Below, one piece after another: positions 43,395-53,289 of a stretch of DNA of 64,000 nucleotides; position 1 is the first letter of the stretch; each line of letters begins with the position of its first letter. The DNA is from Acidobacteriota bacterium (lineage in GTDB: Bacteria; Acidobacteriota; Terriglobia; Bryobacterales; Bryobacteraceae): assembly GCA_014584705.1 (NCBI GenBank), contig JACTMJ010000008.1:1-64000 (forward strand), in the 5' to 3' direction. The notes beneath the pieces were generated by a model. It saw only the letters and a program-made list of their open reading frames with translations, had not been told where the DNA came from and made no database searches. A program made the position numbers and the translations under genes.

Positions 43395-45225
43395 CGAACT
43401 CCTGCTCTACTATGAGCGCGAGCTTTCCTACATGCGCCAGATGGGCGCGGAGTTCGCCGAGAAATACCCGAAAATTGCCTCGCGGCTGATGCTGGAACCG
43501 GATCGCTGCGAAGATCCCCACGTGGAGCGGTTGCTCGAAGGGTTCGCGTTTCTCGCGGCGCGAATTCACCTGAAGGTGGATGACGAGTTCCCGGAGGTCA
43601 CCCAGGGCCTTCTGAACACGCTCTACCCGCACTACGTCCGGCCCATTCCGTGCATGACGGTCGTGGAAATGTTTGTGGATCCGGAACAGGGCAAGCAATC
43701 GGCGGGGATGCTGGTGCCGCGCGATACCCTCCTCTATTCGCGGCGCGTCAACAACATGGCGTGCAAGTTCCAAACCTGCTACGACACCACGCTCTGGCCG
43801 GTGAGTTTGAAATCCGCCGAATGGAAGACCCCGGACCGCCTGACGCCGGTGATCAAGAATCCGGATTGCGCCGCCGCGTTCAGCCTGCATTTCCAGCTGA
43901 TGCCCGATGTGAAAATCGAGCAGCTGGGTATGGATTCGCTGCGGTTTTATCTGCAGGGCGAGAGCAATCTGGTGCATTCGCTGTATGAACTGCTCTGCAA
44001 CAATTGCTTCGAGATTCTGCTGCGAAACCCGAAGAACCGCGCCGGGCGGCCGATCGCGCTGCCGCCCTCGGCTCTTCGCCAGGTGGGCTTCGAACAGAAC
44101 GAAGGGCTCCTGCCCTTTTCGCGCCGGTCCTTTCTCGGATACCGGCTTCTGCAGGAGTACTTCAGCTTCCCCGAGAAGTTTTTCTTTCTGGAACTGGGCG
44201 GCCTGGAACACATGAGAGGGGCGGGCTTCGACGAGGGCTTCGAGGTTGTCTTCCAGATCGGGAAGTTCGACCAGCCGGAACGCCAGCAGGCGCTCGAAGT
44301 GGGCGTGAGCACGAAGACGGTGCGGCTGAACTGCGTGCCGGTGGTGAATCTCTTCCGGCAGACCGCCGAACCGATCCTCGTCTCTCATCAGCGCCACGAG
44401 TATCCCGTGGTGGCCGACATGCGGCGGCAGGCCGCCATGGAGGTTTTCTCGATTGAGGATGTGGTGAGCACCCGGCCGAACAGTACGGAAGTCGTACAAT
44501 TTGAGCCGTTCTACTCTTACCGGCACGCCACGCTTCGCGATGCCACCAAGACCTTCTGGCTGGCCACGCGGCGGGAATCGGCGCGGGTAAACGATACCGG
44601 CACCGACGTCTTCCTTTCCCTCATCGATCTTTCCGGCCGTCCGCTGGTCCCCAATGTGGATACGCTCACGGTGCGCTGCCTTTGCACCAACCGGGATCTG
44701 CCCTCCCGGCTGTCGTTCGGGCTCGAAAGCGGGGATTTCGAGATCGAAGGATTTTCCACCATCAAGAAGATCGTTGCCCTGCGCAAGCCCACCAATTCGG
44801 TAGCGCCACCGGTGGGCCGCGGGTTGCTCTGGCGCCTCATCTCACACCTCTCCTTGAACTACCTTTCCCTTGTCTCCGATGGCAAGGAGGCGTTGCAGGA
44901 GATTCTCAAGCTGTACAATTTTTCCAATTCCACGTATCTCGAAAAGCAGATCCTGGGAATTGAGGCGGTGCGCAGCGAACCGCATTTCGCAAGAATTCTT
45001 AGCGAGACAGGCATTAGTTTTGTTCGCGGTGTACGCGTGCATCTGGATTTTGACGAAGAGCAGTTTGTGGGCGGCGGTGTGTTTCTGTTCGCGAGCGTGC
45101 TGGAGCGCTTCCTGGGACTCTACGCGGCGATGAACAGTTTCTCCCAATTGGTGGTTTCCACCAAGCAGAGAAGGGAGGTGATGCGCGAATGGCCCCCAAG
45201 AGCCGGCGACGAGATTTTGCTCTAG
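43387..45225 (+). CDS. tssF: T6SS baseplate protein TssF (ImpG)
   Basis: 612 residues, GTG start. The N-terminus (MRDELLLYYERELSYMRQMG, AEFAEKYPKIASRLMLEP, DPHVERLLEGFAFLAARIHL, DEFPEVTQGLLNTLYPHYVR) is the TssF signature; the rest follows the family (SYRHATLRDATKTFWLATRR, LLWRLISHLSLNYLSLVSDG). Forms the baseplate wedge with TssE and TssG. The 3' end overlaps tssG by 37 bases. Confidence 0.95.
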   Translation: MRDELLLYYERELSYMRQMGAEFAEKYPKIASRLMLEPDRCEDPHVERLLEGFAFLAARIHLKVDDEFPEVTQGLLNTLYPHYVRPIPCMTVVEMFVDPEQGKQSAGMLVPRDTLLYSRRVNNMACKFQTCYDTTLWPVSLKSAEWKTPDRLTPVIKNPDCAAAFSLHFQLMPDVKIEQLGMDSLRFYLQGESNLVHSLYELLCNNCFEILLRNPKNRAGRPIALPPSALRQVGFEQNEGLLPFSRRSFLGYRLLQEYFSFPEKFFFLELGGLEHMRGAGFDEGFEVVFQIGKFDQPERQQALEVGVSTKTVRLNCVPVVNLFRQTAEPILVSHQRHEYPVVADMRRQAAMEVFSIEDVVSTRPNSTEVVQFEPFYSYRHATLRDATKTFWLATRRESARVNDTGTDVFLSLIDLSGRPLVPNVDTLTVRCLCTNRDLPSRLSFGLESGDFEIEGFSTIKKIVALRKPTNSVAPPVGRGLLWRLISHLSLNYLSLVSDGKEALQEILKLYNFSNSTYLEKQILGIEAVRSEPHFARILSETGISFVRGVRVHLDFDEEQFVGGGVFLFASVLERFLGLYAAMNSFSQLVVSTKQRREVMREWPPRAGDEILL

Positions 45226-46235
45226 CGACGGTCAAGGAAGAGCCTCTGCGGAGGATGTTTGAGCGGGAGCCTTACTCCTTCGAGTTCTTCCAGGCGATCC
45301 GGGTGCTCGAACGCATGCAACCGGGCCGGGAGCCGCTGGGGATCTTCACCAATCCGCGCAAGGAAGTCGCGCGCCTCGGCTGCTACGCCTCCATGAGTTT
45401 CCCGGCCAGCTATATTCAGGCGGCACGCTGGAAGGACGACGAACAGCCCTTCCTCATCGTGAATTTTTTCGGGCTCACGGGCACGATGGGAGTGCTTCCT
45501 CACTTCTACACTGTGACTTTGATGGACCGCCAGCGCGCGAAGGACAGCACGCTCAAGGATTTCCTCGATCTCTTCAATCACCGCCTGATATCCCTCTTTT
45601 ACCGCGCCTGGGAAAAGTACCATTTCGGGATCGTCTACGAGCGGGGCGGCCTCGATCCGTTTTCGCGAAATCTGCTGGACCTGGTTGGGCTGGGCACGCG
45701 GGGCTTGCAGGACAGGCTGGCCGTGCGTGACGAGTCCGTCATTTTCTATTCCGGACTCTTTGCGCAGCGTCCCCGTTCGGCCAGCGGCCTTGAGCAGATT
45801 ATTTCCGATTATTTCGAAGTGCCGGTCAAGGTCAAGCAATTCGTCGGCGCATGGTATAAGATCGACGCCAACACCCAATGTGAATTGGAAGACTGGGGGT
45901 ACCAGGTTTCACGGCAATTAAGCGTGGGAGCGCTGGTGGGCGATGAGATTTTCAGTCACCAATCCAAGATCCGGCTGAGGATCGGGCCGCTCTCGCTGGC
46001 AAAATACAGGCAGTTCCTTCCCGATGGCAGCGCTTACCCGGCGCTGAAGTCGCTGGTAAGGTTTTGGGCCGGAGACGCCCTGGAGTCTGAGGTGCAGCTT
46101 GTTCTGGAGCGTGCAAGCGTTCCGCTGTGCCGCCTGGGTGATCCCGCGGGGGAACCGCCGCGACTCGGTTGGCTCTCCTGGGCCAAGAACCGCGAACAGG
46201 CGCGCGACCCTGACGAGACGATTTTACGCCTATAA
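45189..46235 (+). CDS. tssG: T6SS baseplate protein TssG (ImpH)
   Basis: 348 residues. Family segments: LRRMFEREPYSFEFFQAIRV with LERMQPGREPLG, SFPASYIQAARWKDDEQPFL, NFFGLTGTMGVLPHFYTVTL, LKDFLDLFNHRLISLFYRAW and the late LRIGPLSLAKYRQFLPDG. Baseplate wedge subunit with TssF. Start at 45189 lies inside the tssF 3' end, consistent with coupled translation. Confidence 0.95.
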   Translation: MAPKSRRRDFALATVKEEPLRRMFEREPYSFEFFQAIRVLERMQPGREPLGIFTNPRKEVARLGCYASMSFPASYIQAARWKDDEQPFLIVNFFGLTGTMGVLPHFYTVTLMDRQRAKDSTLKDFLDLFNHRLISLFYRAWEKYHFGIVYERGGLDPFSRNLLDLVGLGTRGLQDRLAVRDESVIFYSGLFAQRPRSASGLEQIISDYFEVPVKVKQFVGAWYKIDANTQCELEDWGYQVSRQLSVGALVGDEIFSHQSKIRLRIGPLSLAKYRQFLPDGSAYPALKSLVRFWAGDALESEVQLVLERASVPLCRLGDPAGEPPRLGWLSWAKNREQARDPDETILRL

Positions 46236-46371
46236 CGATTGGGGCGTCCGAGGCCGCAAGCGGGAACGCGCCGGATTGCGGGAACGAAATGGATGCTTTC
46301 GGGACGGTGACGCCGGGCAGAGGAAACAAAGAGAAGTTCGGGATTGAAGAAGCAAAGGAGATCGAACTGAG

Positions 46372-48990
46372 ATGGCAGTAAATTTGAAATCGCTGGTGGG
46401 GAAGCTGAACGATACCATGCGGTCCACGCTGGAAGCGTCGGCCGGATTGTGCCTTTCCCGCACTCATTACGACGTTGAGATAGAGCATTTTCTGTTGAAA
46501 CTGCTTGACCAGAACGACACGGATGCCCAGCGCATCCTGAAGCATTTCGGCATCGATCCTTCCCGGTTGACTACCCAGCTTTCCAAGGCGCTCGACCTGC
46601 TGAAGACGGGCAATGCGCGTACACCGTCGTTCAGCCCGCATCTGGTGAAGATGTTCACGGACGCCTGGACAATCGGATCACTCGATTTCGCACAGCCGCG
46701 TATTCGCAGCGGAGCTGTTCTTCTCGCGATTGCCTCGAACGAAGAGTTGTCGCGGATGGTGAACGAATCCTCGCGTGAGTTCGCAAAGATTGAGCCCGAG
46801 GTGCTCCGAAAGGAGTTCTTCTCGCTGGTAACGGGCTCTTCGGAAGACGACTATGCCGATGCGCCGGCGGAAGCGGGCGGAGCGCCGGGCGCGCCGGGCA
46901 AGGCGGGCGGAAAAACGCCCAATCTGGACCAGTTTACGGTGGACCTCACGGAGCGCGCGAAAACCGGCAAGCTCGATCCCGTACTTGGCCGCGACAAGGA
47001 AGTCCGGCAGATCGTTGATATTCTGATGCGTCGCCGGCAGAACAATCCCATCCTCACGGGCGAGGCGGGCGTCGGCAAGACGGCGGTGGTGGAGGGCTTT
47101 GCCCAGCGCGTGGCGGACGGAGATGTGCCGCCGCCTCTTCGCAATGTCACGATTCGTACCCTTGATCTGGCGCTCCTGCAAGCGGGCGCGGGCATCAAGG
47201 GCGAGTTTGAGAACCGGCTGAAGGGCCTGATTGAGGAAGTGAAGCGCTCCGAGACGCCGATCATTCTGTTCATCGACGAAGCCCACACGATGATCGGCGC
47301 GGGCGGCCAGGCGGGCCAGGGCGATGCCGCAAACCTGCTGAAGCCGGCCTTGGCGCGCGGCGAGCTGCGCACCATCGCCGCCACAACCTGGTCAGAGTAC
47401 AAGAAGTATTTTGAGAAAGACCCGGCCCTGGCGCGGCGCTTCCAGGTGGTGAAGGTGGATGAACCCAGCGAGGAGGTCTGCCGCATCATGATGCGGGGCG
47501 TGGTGGCCACGATGGAGAAACACCACAACGTGCGCGTGCTCGATGAAGCGGTATCCGCGGCGGTGGGGCTTTCGCACCGCTATCTGGCGGGCCGCCAGCT
47601 TCCCGACAAGGCCGTCAGCATTCTCGATACCGCTTGCGCCCGTCTCGCGCTCACCCAGACGGCTACTCCCCCGGCGATTGAGGATCTGCGCCGGCGCTTG
47701 CAGGATCTCGAAGTGCAGGAGAGGATACTCAACCGCGAAGTGGTGACCGGCGCGGACCACGCCGAGCGGTTGCAGGAGATTAAGGACGGCCGCGAAAAGG
47801 CCCAGTCCGAGTTGGCGGCGCTTGAAGCCCGGTTTGAGACCGAGGCGGGCATGGTGCTGCGGATGCGCGAATTGCGCGAGAAGCTGGAGGCCAACCCCAA
47901 GGACGAAGAGTCTCTGGCCGAACTGAAGAAGCTCGAATCGGATCTCGAGACCCTGCAGGGCGAGAATCCGCTCTTGCGCGTGTGCGTGGACGCGCAGATC
48001 GTGGGCGAAGTGCTCTCCGCGTGGACCGGCATCCCCGTGGGCAAGATGCTCAAGGATGAGATTTCCACGGTACTCTCGCTGGACGAAGTGATGGGCCAGC
48101 GCCTGATCGGGCAGGACCACGCGCTCAAGATCATCGCGCAGCGCATCGTCACTTCCCGGGCCCGCATGGACGACCCGGTGAAACCCGTGGGCGTGTTCCT
48201 GCTTGTGGGACCCTCGGGCGTCGGGAAAACGGAAACCGCCCTCGCGCTATCGGATCTGCTGTATGGCGGCGAGCGCAACATGATCTCCATCAATATGTCG
48301 GAGTTCCAGGAAGCGCACACCGTCTCCACGCTGAAGGGGGCACCTCCCGGCTACGTGGGCTACGGAGAGGGCGGCGTGCTGACGGAGGCGGTGCGGCGGC
48401 GTCCGTACTCCGTGGTGCTGCTCGACGAAGTGGAGAAAGCGCATCCCGACGTGCTGGAACTCTTCTTCCAGGTCTTCGACAAGGGCCAGATGGAGGATGG
48501 AGAGGGCCGCGAGATCGATTTCAAGAACACCATCATCCTGCTCACGAGCAACGCGGCGACGGATACGATGATGAAGCTGACGGCGGACCCTGAAACCATG
48601 CCTTCCCCGGATGCGCTGGTGAAGGCGATGAAGCCGGAACTCGACAAGGTCTTCAAACCCGCGTTTCTTGGCCGTCTGGTGATCGTACCTTACTATCCGG
48701 TGCGGGATGAGGCGCTCAAGAAGATCATCGTGCTGAAGCTTCGCAAGATCCAGAAGCGGATGGCCGAGAATCACCGGGTAACGCTCGAATACACGCCGGA
48801 ACTGGTGAATACGGTGGCGGACCGCTGTACGGAAGTCGAGAGCGGCGCCCGCAACGTCGACAACATTCTCACCAATTCCCTGCTGCCCGAGATTTCCAGG
48901 GAGTTGCTCAGCCGGATGGCGGAAGGTTTGGACATTTCCCATGTCCAGGTGGGCGTGGATGAAGCGGGAGTGTTCGAATACAAGTTCTAA
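46372..48990 (+). CDS. clpV: T6SS sheath-recycling ATPase ClpV (TssH)
   Basis: 872 residues, Hsp100/ClpB-type with the ClpV N-domain (LVGKLNDTMRSTLEASAGLC, EIEHFLLKLLDQNDTDAQRI). First AAA+ domain: Walker A GEAGVGKTAVVEG, Walker B ILFIDEAHTMIGAG. Second: GPSGVGKTETALAL and VVLLDEVEKAHPD. A shorter coiled-coil middle domain lies between them (about residues 420-520). Disassembles contracted TssBC sheath. AAGGAG precedes the ATG. A long hairpin follows before vgrG. Confidence 0.96.
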   Translation: MAVNLKSLVGKLNDTMRSTLEASAGLCLSRTHYDVEIEHFLLKLLDQNDTDAQRILKHFGIDPSRLTTQLSKALDLLKTGNARTPSFSPHLVKMFTDAWTIGSLDFAQPRIRSGAVLLAIASNEELSRMVNESSREFAKIEPEVLRKEFFSLVTGSSEDDYADAPAEAGGAPGAPGKAGGKTPNLDQFTVDLTERAKTGKLDPVLGRDKEVRQIVDILMRRRQNNPILTGEAGVGKTAVVEGFAQRVADGDVPPPLRNVTIRTLDLALLQAGAGIKGEFENRLKGLIEEVKRSETPIILFIDEAHTMIGAGGQAGQGDAANLLKPALARGELRTIAATTWSEYKKYFEKDPALARRFQVVKVDEPSEEVCRIMMRGVVATMEKHHNVRVLDEAVSAAVGLSHRYLAGRQLPDKAVSILDTACARLALTQTATPPAIEDLRRRLQDLEVQERILNREVVTGADHAERLQEIKDGREKAQSELAALEARFETEAGMVLRMRELREKLEANPKDEESLAELKKLESDLETLQGENPLLRVCVDAQIVGEVLSAWTGIPVGKMLKDEISTVLSLDEVMGQRLIGQDHALKIIAQRIVTSRARMDDPVKPVGVFLLVGPSGVGKTETALALSDLLYGGERNMISINMSEFQEAHTVSTLKGAPPGYVGYGEGGVLTEAVRRRPYSVVLLDEVEKAHPDVLELFFQVFDKGQMEDGEGREIDFKNTIILLTSNAATDTMMKLTADPETMPSPDALVKAMKPELDKVFKPAFLGRLVIVPYYPVRDEALKKIIVLKLRKIQKRMAENHRVTLEYTPELVNTVADRCTEVESGARNVDNILTNSLLPEISRELLSRMAEGLDISHVQVGVDEAGVFEYKF

Positions 48991-49006
48991 CGGAACTCTA
49001 AGCGGC

Positions 49007-49071
49007 CCCGCGCCTGAGCCGCGCGGGAAGCGAAACCCGGGGACTTTGCCGGAAGGCGGAGTTCCCGGGTT
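49007..49071 (+). terminator. Two hairpins between clpV and vgrG
   Basis: Hairpin 1: CCCGCGC/GCGCGGG (49007-49027). Hairpin 2: a 17-bp stem from 49034-49050 pairing with 49055-49071 (three G-U wobbles, no bulge) closed by a GGAA tetraloop. No U-tract follows, so either attenuation of read-through into vgrG or mRNA-end stabilisation is possible. Confidence 0.5.
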
Positions 49072-49195
49072 CTTGCTTCCCGAAGGGCGCGCGGGACGTG
49101 GAAACGGGCGTTCCCGGGCCGGGAATGATCCCGCGGGCGGAGATTTCTCGCGAAAGTTTACGAACGAAGTGCGTCCGACGGGGAGGATTTAGGCC

Positions 49196-51088
49196 ATGCC
49201 ATTCACGCAAAATGAAAGTCCGATCGCCATTGGCACAAGCCTCGGACAGGACAAGCTTCTGCTCACGGCTTTTACGCACGAAGCCGAAGTTTCCAGTGGA
49301 TTTCGGATTATTGCCCGAGCGCTCTCCGAGGACAAAAGCCTCGATATCATGAGCCTCATCCGCACCAGCGCCACCATCCGAATCAACCTCACCGACGACC
49401 CCGATTCCCCCTCCATGAAGTATCTGAACGGTGTCGTGCGGCGCGCGCAAATCCTGGAAGAAGACGAATACCTGACCGAATACCAGCTCGAACTGGTTTC
49501 CTGGCTCTGGATGCTGGACCTGCGCAAGGAGTGCCGGATCTTCCAGAACATGACCACCCAGGATATCGTCTCAAAGGTCTTCAAAGACGCGGGCTTCACT
49601 GATTTTCAGTTCGATTTGCAGGGTTCTACCCAGACGCGCGAGTATTGCGTCCAGTATCGCGAAACGCACCGCCAGTTTGTTGACCGTCTTCTGCAGGAAG
49701 AAGGAATTTTCTACTGGTTCAAGCATGTTGACGGCAAGCACACGATGATCATCGGCAACGCCAATAGCAAGTTCGCCGAATGCCCCAAAGGGACGCTGCA
49801 CTACGACACCACCAAGAGCCACAAGTTCAGCGAAGATATCCACCAGATGGATATGGAGAAGTTTGCCCGGACGAAGATCGAAACCCGCCGGGATTACTTC
49901 TTTGAAGACCCGAGCCTAGACCTCACTTCGTCGCAATCCAGCGGCGAAACCAGGGGCAGCGAAGAGATTTACGATTACCCCGGCCTGTATTTCGCCAAGG
50001 GGCTGGGCGACCATTTTGCCGACCTGCTGATTGACCATCAGGATTCGCACGTTACGCGCATCAACTTCAAGAGCATGGCCCGCGATCTGTTTTGCGGCTG
50101 CCGGGTGAAGATCGCGAACCACTTCAATTCCGACCTGAACAAGGAAGTGATTGTGCTGCGCTTCGTGGAGGAATGCAGTTTCGGAGGATACCGTTCCTCG
50201 CAGGGCGGGCGTACGCCGGAAGGGCTCGATGTCTTCAAGTACGAGAACCATGTGAATTCCGTGCCGAACGCCGCCCCCTATCGGCCTCCTCGCAAGACGC
50301 CCCGCCCGCAGGTGAAGGGCGTGCAGACGGCCGTGGTTGTGGGGCCGAGCGGCGAAGAGATTTACACCGATAAGTACGGCCGCATCAAGGTGCAGTTCCA
50401 CTGGGACCGCGTCGGGAAAAAGGATCAGGACAGTTCCTGCTGGATTCGCTTTTCCACCGCCTGGGCAGGCAAGAACTGGGGCATGATCTCGATTCCGCGT
50501 ATCGGGCAGGAAGTCGTCGTGGATTTCCTCGAAGGCAATCCGGACCGACCGCTCGTGATCGGCAGCGTCTATAACGCCGAACAGATGCCGCCTTATTCGC
50601 TGCCAGGAAATATGACGCAGAGCGGCCTGAAGTCGCGGAGCAGCAAAGGCGGCGGCGGCGACAATTTCAATGAGATTCGCTTCGAAGATCTGAAGGGTTC
50701 CGAAGAAATCTACATTCATGCCGAAAAGGACATGAACACGATCGTCGAGAACGACCGCAATACGACCATTCAGAAAGGCAACGACAGCCTCACCATTGAG
50801 AAAGGCGATCGTTCTTCCGACATCCAGACCGGCGGACGCGAGACGAAGATCAAGAAGGACGACAAGCTAAAGGTACAGGGGAATATCGATACCAAGGCTG
50901 ACGGTTCCATTAAGGAAGAGGCGGGCACCACGTACAACCTGAAAGCGGGAACCGACATGACGATCGAGGCCGGAATGAACATGACGATCAAGGCCGGTAC
51001 GCAGATCACGATTCAGGCGGGCAGCGGCAAGATCGTTCTGAACGCCATGGGCGTCACGATTACCGGTACACTCGTAAAAATCAATTAG
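49196..51088 (+). CDS. vgrG: T6SS spike protein VgrG (TssI)
   Basis: 630 residues, a canonical-length VgrG. The gp27-like part (LTAFTHEAEVSSGFRIIARA, TQDIVSKVFKDAGFTDFQFD, VQYRETHRQFVDRLLQEEGI, FYWFKHVDGKHTMIIGN) precedes the gp5 OB-fold (YGRIKVQFHWDRVGK, CWIRFSTAWAGKNWGMISIP, RIGQEVVVDFLEGNPDRPLV) and the triple-stranded beta-helix (EIYIHAEKDMNTIVENDRNT). The end (NAMGVTITGTLVKIN) has no effector extension. No PAAR gene or effector lies next to it; prmA follows. GGGAGG precedes the ATG by about 9 bases. Confidence 0.96.
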   Translation: MPFTQNESPIAIGTSLGQDKLLLTAFTHEAEVSSGFRIIARALSEDKSLDIMSLIRTSATIRINLTDDPDSPSMKYLNGVVRRAQILEEDEYLTEYQLELVSWLWMLDLRKECRIFQNMTTQDIVSKVFKDAGFTDFQFDLQGSTQTREYCVQYRETHRQFVDRLLQEEGIFYWFKHVDGKHTMIIGNANSKFAECPKGTLHYDTTKSHKFSEDIHQMDMEKFARTKIETRRDYFFEDPSLDLTSSQSSGETRGSEEIYDYPGLYFAKGLGDHFADLLIDHQDSHVTRINFKSMARDLFCGCRVKIANHFNSDLNKEVIVLRFVEECSFGGYRSSQGGRTPEGLDVFKYENHVNSVPNAAPYRPPRKTPRPQVKGVQTAVVVGPSGEEIYTDKYGRIKVQFHWDRVGKKDQDSSCWIRFSTAWAGKNWGMISIPRIGQEVVVDFLEGNPDRPLVIGSVYNAEQMPPYSLPGNMTQSGLKSRSSKGGGGDNFNEIRFEDLKGSEEIYIHAEKDMNTIVENDRNTTIQKGNDSLTIEKGDRSSDIQTGGRETKIKKDDKLKVQGNIDTKADGSIKEEAGTTYNLKAGTDMTIEAGMNMTIKAGTQITIQAGSGKIVLNAMGVTITGTLVKIN

Positions 51089-51173
51089 CGGACGGTCCGG
51101 ATCCGGGAGCGGAGCGCGCTTTTGATGCAGCGGCAGTGGCCTTGCGAGACGGAGTTGCCGCATACTCGAAGGC

Positions 51174-51998
51174 ATGGTGGTTCTCTCCCTCACGGTGCCC
51201 GCGGCGGAAAGTGATCTGGTAATCGGGGAGTTGAGCGAACACGCTCTGGAAGGGATTCGCGAAAGCGATCTCCCCGGCTCTCTCGTGCGGCTCGACGTGT
51301 TTGTTGCCGATCCGTCCGTGGCGGAAGACCTTGCCGCGCGCTTCCCTTCGTTTCCTTTGACCATCGCCGACGCGGATTCCAGGGACTGGGTGGCGCACTC
51401 ACGCAGCCTTTGGAGGCCCATCGAGGTGGGAGACCGGTTCTTTCTGGTTCCCGAGTGGGACAACGAATCCGTCGCCCCGGAAGGCCGCATTCTGTTGCGG
51501 ATGCCGGTGGGCCAGGGGTTTGGAAGCGGCTTTCATGAAACCACGCAACTGGCGTTGAGCGCCCTCGAGATTGCGCCCGTGGAAGGCATTGCCGTGCTCG
51601 ATGTGGGCACCGGCAGCGGCATCCTGCTGGCGGCGGCCAGAATGATGGGCGCAACGACCCTTGTGGGCTGCGACCTTGACGCGGTGGCCATCGAGGCCGC
51701 TCGCGGCTATCTCGCGGAAACCGGAGTTCCCGCACACCTCTTCCTGGGGTCGATCGGCGCGGTGCGTCCACAGCGATTTCCGGTCGTCCTCGCGAACCTG
51801 AATGCCACGCTGATACTGAATCTCCTGGGTCCGCTGTTCAGCGCGCTCGAACCGGGCGGCACGTTGATCCTCAGCGGGATTCTCATCGAAGAAGCCCCCG
51901 CGATTCGCGCGGAGCTCGAGCGTGCGCCGGGCGTCACCCGGATCTACCATTCCGCGAAGGGCGATTGGGTGAATTTCCGCGTGAGCACCGGTGCATAG
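51174..51998 (+). CDS. prmA: Ribosomal protein L11 methyltransferase PrmA
   Basis: 274 residues. GQGFGSGFHETTQLALSAL (the GTGxHxTT-type SAM motif), VLDVGTGSGILLAAA (motif I), GCDLDAVAIEAARGY and ANLNATLILNLLGPLF are the PrmA landmarks. It methylates ribosomal protein L11 in other bacteria. It starts 85 bases after vgrG and leads a metabolic gene run, so it is not part of the secretion machine by function. Confidence 0.88.
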   Translation: MVVLSLTVPAAESDLVIGELSEHALEGIRESDLPGSLVRLDVFVADPSVAEDLAARFPSFPLTIADADSRDWVAHSRSLWRPIEVGDRFFLVPEWDNESVAPEGRILLRMPVGQGFGSGFHETTQLALSALEIAPVEGIAVLDVGTGSGILLAAARMMGATTLVGCDLDAVAIEAARGYLAETGVPAHLFLGSIGAVRPQRFPVVLANLNATLILNLLGPLFSALEPGGTLILSGILIEEAPAIRAELERAPGVTRIYHSAKGDWVNFRVSTGA

Positions 51999-52070
51999 CA
52001 TCGCGGGACAGCAAGAGTTGCGCCAGCACAATCGACCGCAACAAACAGCGGCGACGCGGAGTGCCATACA

Positions 52071-53285
52071 ATGATGCCTGTGGCGGCGCTACCGTTTTTT
52101 CAGGCACGGCAGATGATCGTGAACCGCATTCTGGCGGCTTCGCCGGTGCCGCGCGTGGAATCGGTTTCGCTCGCGGATTGCTCCGGCCGCATCCTGGCGG
52201 AGGCCGTCGCGGGAGACCGCCCCTATCCGCCGGTCGATAAGAGCCTGCGGGACGGGTACGCGGTGCGCGCGGAAGATCTTCCCGGTGCGCTCGAAGTGGT
52301 GGGTGAGGCGCGCGCGGGCGCGGCGGCGGAGACCGAAGTGGGCCCGGGGCAGGCTCTTGAGATCATGACCGGCGCTCCCATTCCGACCGGAGCGAATGCC
52401 GTCGTGATGGTGGAACATACCCGGCGCGAGGGCGGCATCGTTCACATTGAACGAAGCGCCACACCCGGCCAGCACATTGTTGAAAAGGGGTTTGAAACCA
52501 AGCGCGGGGAGATCGTCCTGCATCCCGGCCACCGCCTTGGCTTTGCGGAAGTGGCGCTGCTGGCCACAGTAGGCCGCGCGCACGTCCATGTGTTTCGCCG
52601 CCCCACGGTGGCAATCCTCAGCACCGGGGACGAGGTGGTGGCGGTCGAGGAAACTCCCAATGAGAATCAGGTGCGCAATTCGAACGCCTGGACGCTTGCT
52701 GTACAGGTGAAGAAGTCCGGCGGCGACCCCAGGATCTTTCCGATCGTGCGGGACGATCCGGCGGAACTGCGGACCCGGATCGGGGAGGCGCTCAAGTTCG
52801 ACCTGATTCTGTTTACGGGTGGTGTGTCGGCCGGGAAGTACGACCTCGTGGAGACCGTGCTGGAGGAGATGGGCGCGGAGTTCTACATCACCCGGGTTGC
52901 CATTCGTCCCGGCCAGCCCTATGTCTTCGGGCGCTTGAAGGATCGCTTTTTCTGCGGGCATCCGGGCAATCCCGGTTCCACGATGGTCACGTACGAGATT
53001 TTCTCTCGCGCGGCCGTGGAACTGCTCTCCGGCGTGCCCGTCCCCTGTCTGCCGATGCTCAAGGGACGCCTCACCCGGACGCTCAACGAAAAGCCGGGGT
53101 TCACGCGATTCCTTCCGGCGAAACTGGAAGCCGACGGAGTGAGTGTTACCCCGATGGCATGGAAAGGTTCCTCGGACGTGGCTACGATGGCCCGCTGTGA
53201 CTGCTTTATGGTCGTGGAGGCGGAGCGGGATGGCTACGAGGCGGGGGACTGGATCTCCGTGCTGTTGAAATCGAACTCGCCGTAG
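52071..53285 (+). CDS. moeA: Molybdopterin molybdenumtransferase MoeA
   Basis: 404 residues. Features: PFFQARQMIVNRILAA, DRPYPPVDKSLRDGYAVRAE, GPGQALEIMTGAPIPTGANA, VVMVEH, STGDEVV, RNSNAWTLAVQVKKSGGDPR, FTGGVSAGKYD, FCGHPGNPGSTMVTYEIFSR. Inserts molybdate into adenylated molybdopterin. Followed by moaC after 4 bases, so the two cofactor genes are coupled. Confidence 0.93.
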   Translation: MMPVAALPFFQARQMIVNRILAASPVPRVESVSLADCSGRILAEAVAGDRPYPPVDKSLRDGYAVRAEDLPGALEVVGEARAGAAAETEVGPGQALEIMTGAPIPTGANAVVMVEHTRREGGIVHIERSATPGQHIVEKGFETKRGEIVLHPGHRLGFAEVALLATVGRAHVHVFRRPTVAILSTGDEVVAVEETPNENQVRNSNAWTLAVQVKKSGGDPRIFPIVRDDPAELRTRIGEALKFDLILFTGGVSAGKYDLVETVLEEMGAEFYITRVAIRPGQPYVFGRLKDRFFCGHPGNPGSTMVTYEIFSRAAVELLSGVPVPCLPMLKGRLTRTLNEKPGFTRFLPAKLEADGVSVTPMAWKGSSDVATMARCDCFMVVEAERDGYEAGDWISVLLKSNSP

Positions 53286-53289
53286 CACG

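Noticed and set aside
50700..51088. C-terminal effector domain on VgrG
   Set aside because: The tail is ordinary beta-helix repeat (DMNTIVEN, GTDMTIEAG), with no catalytic motif.
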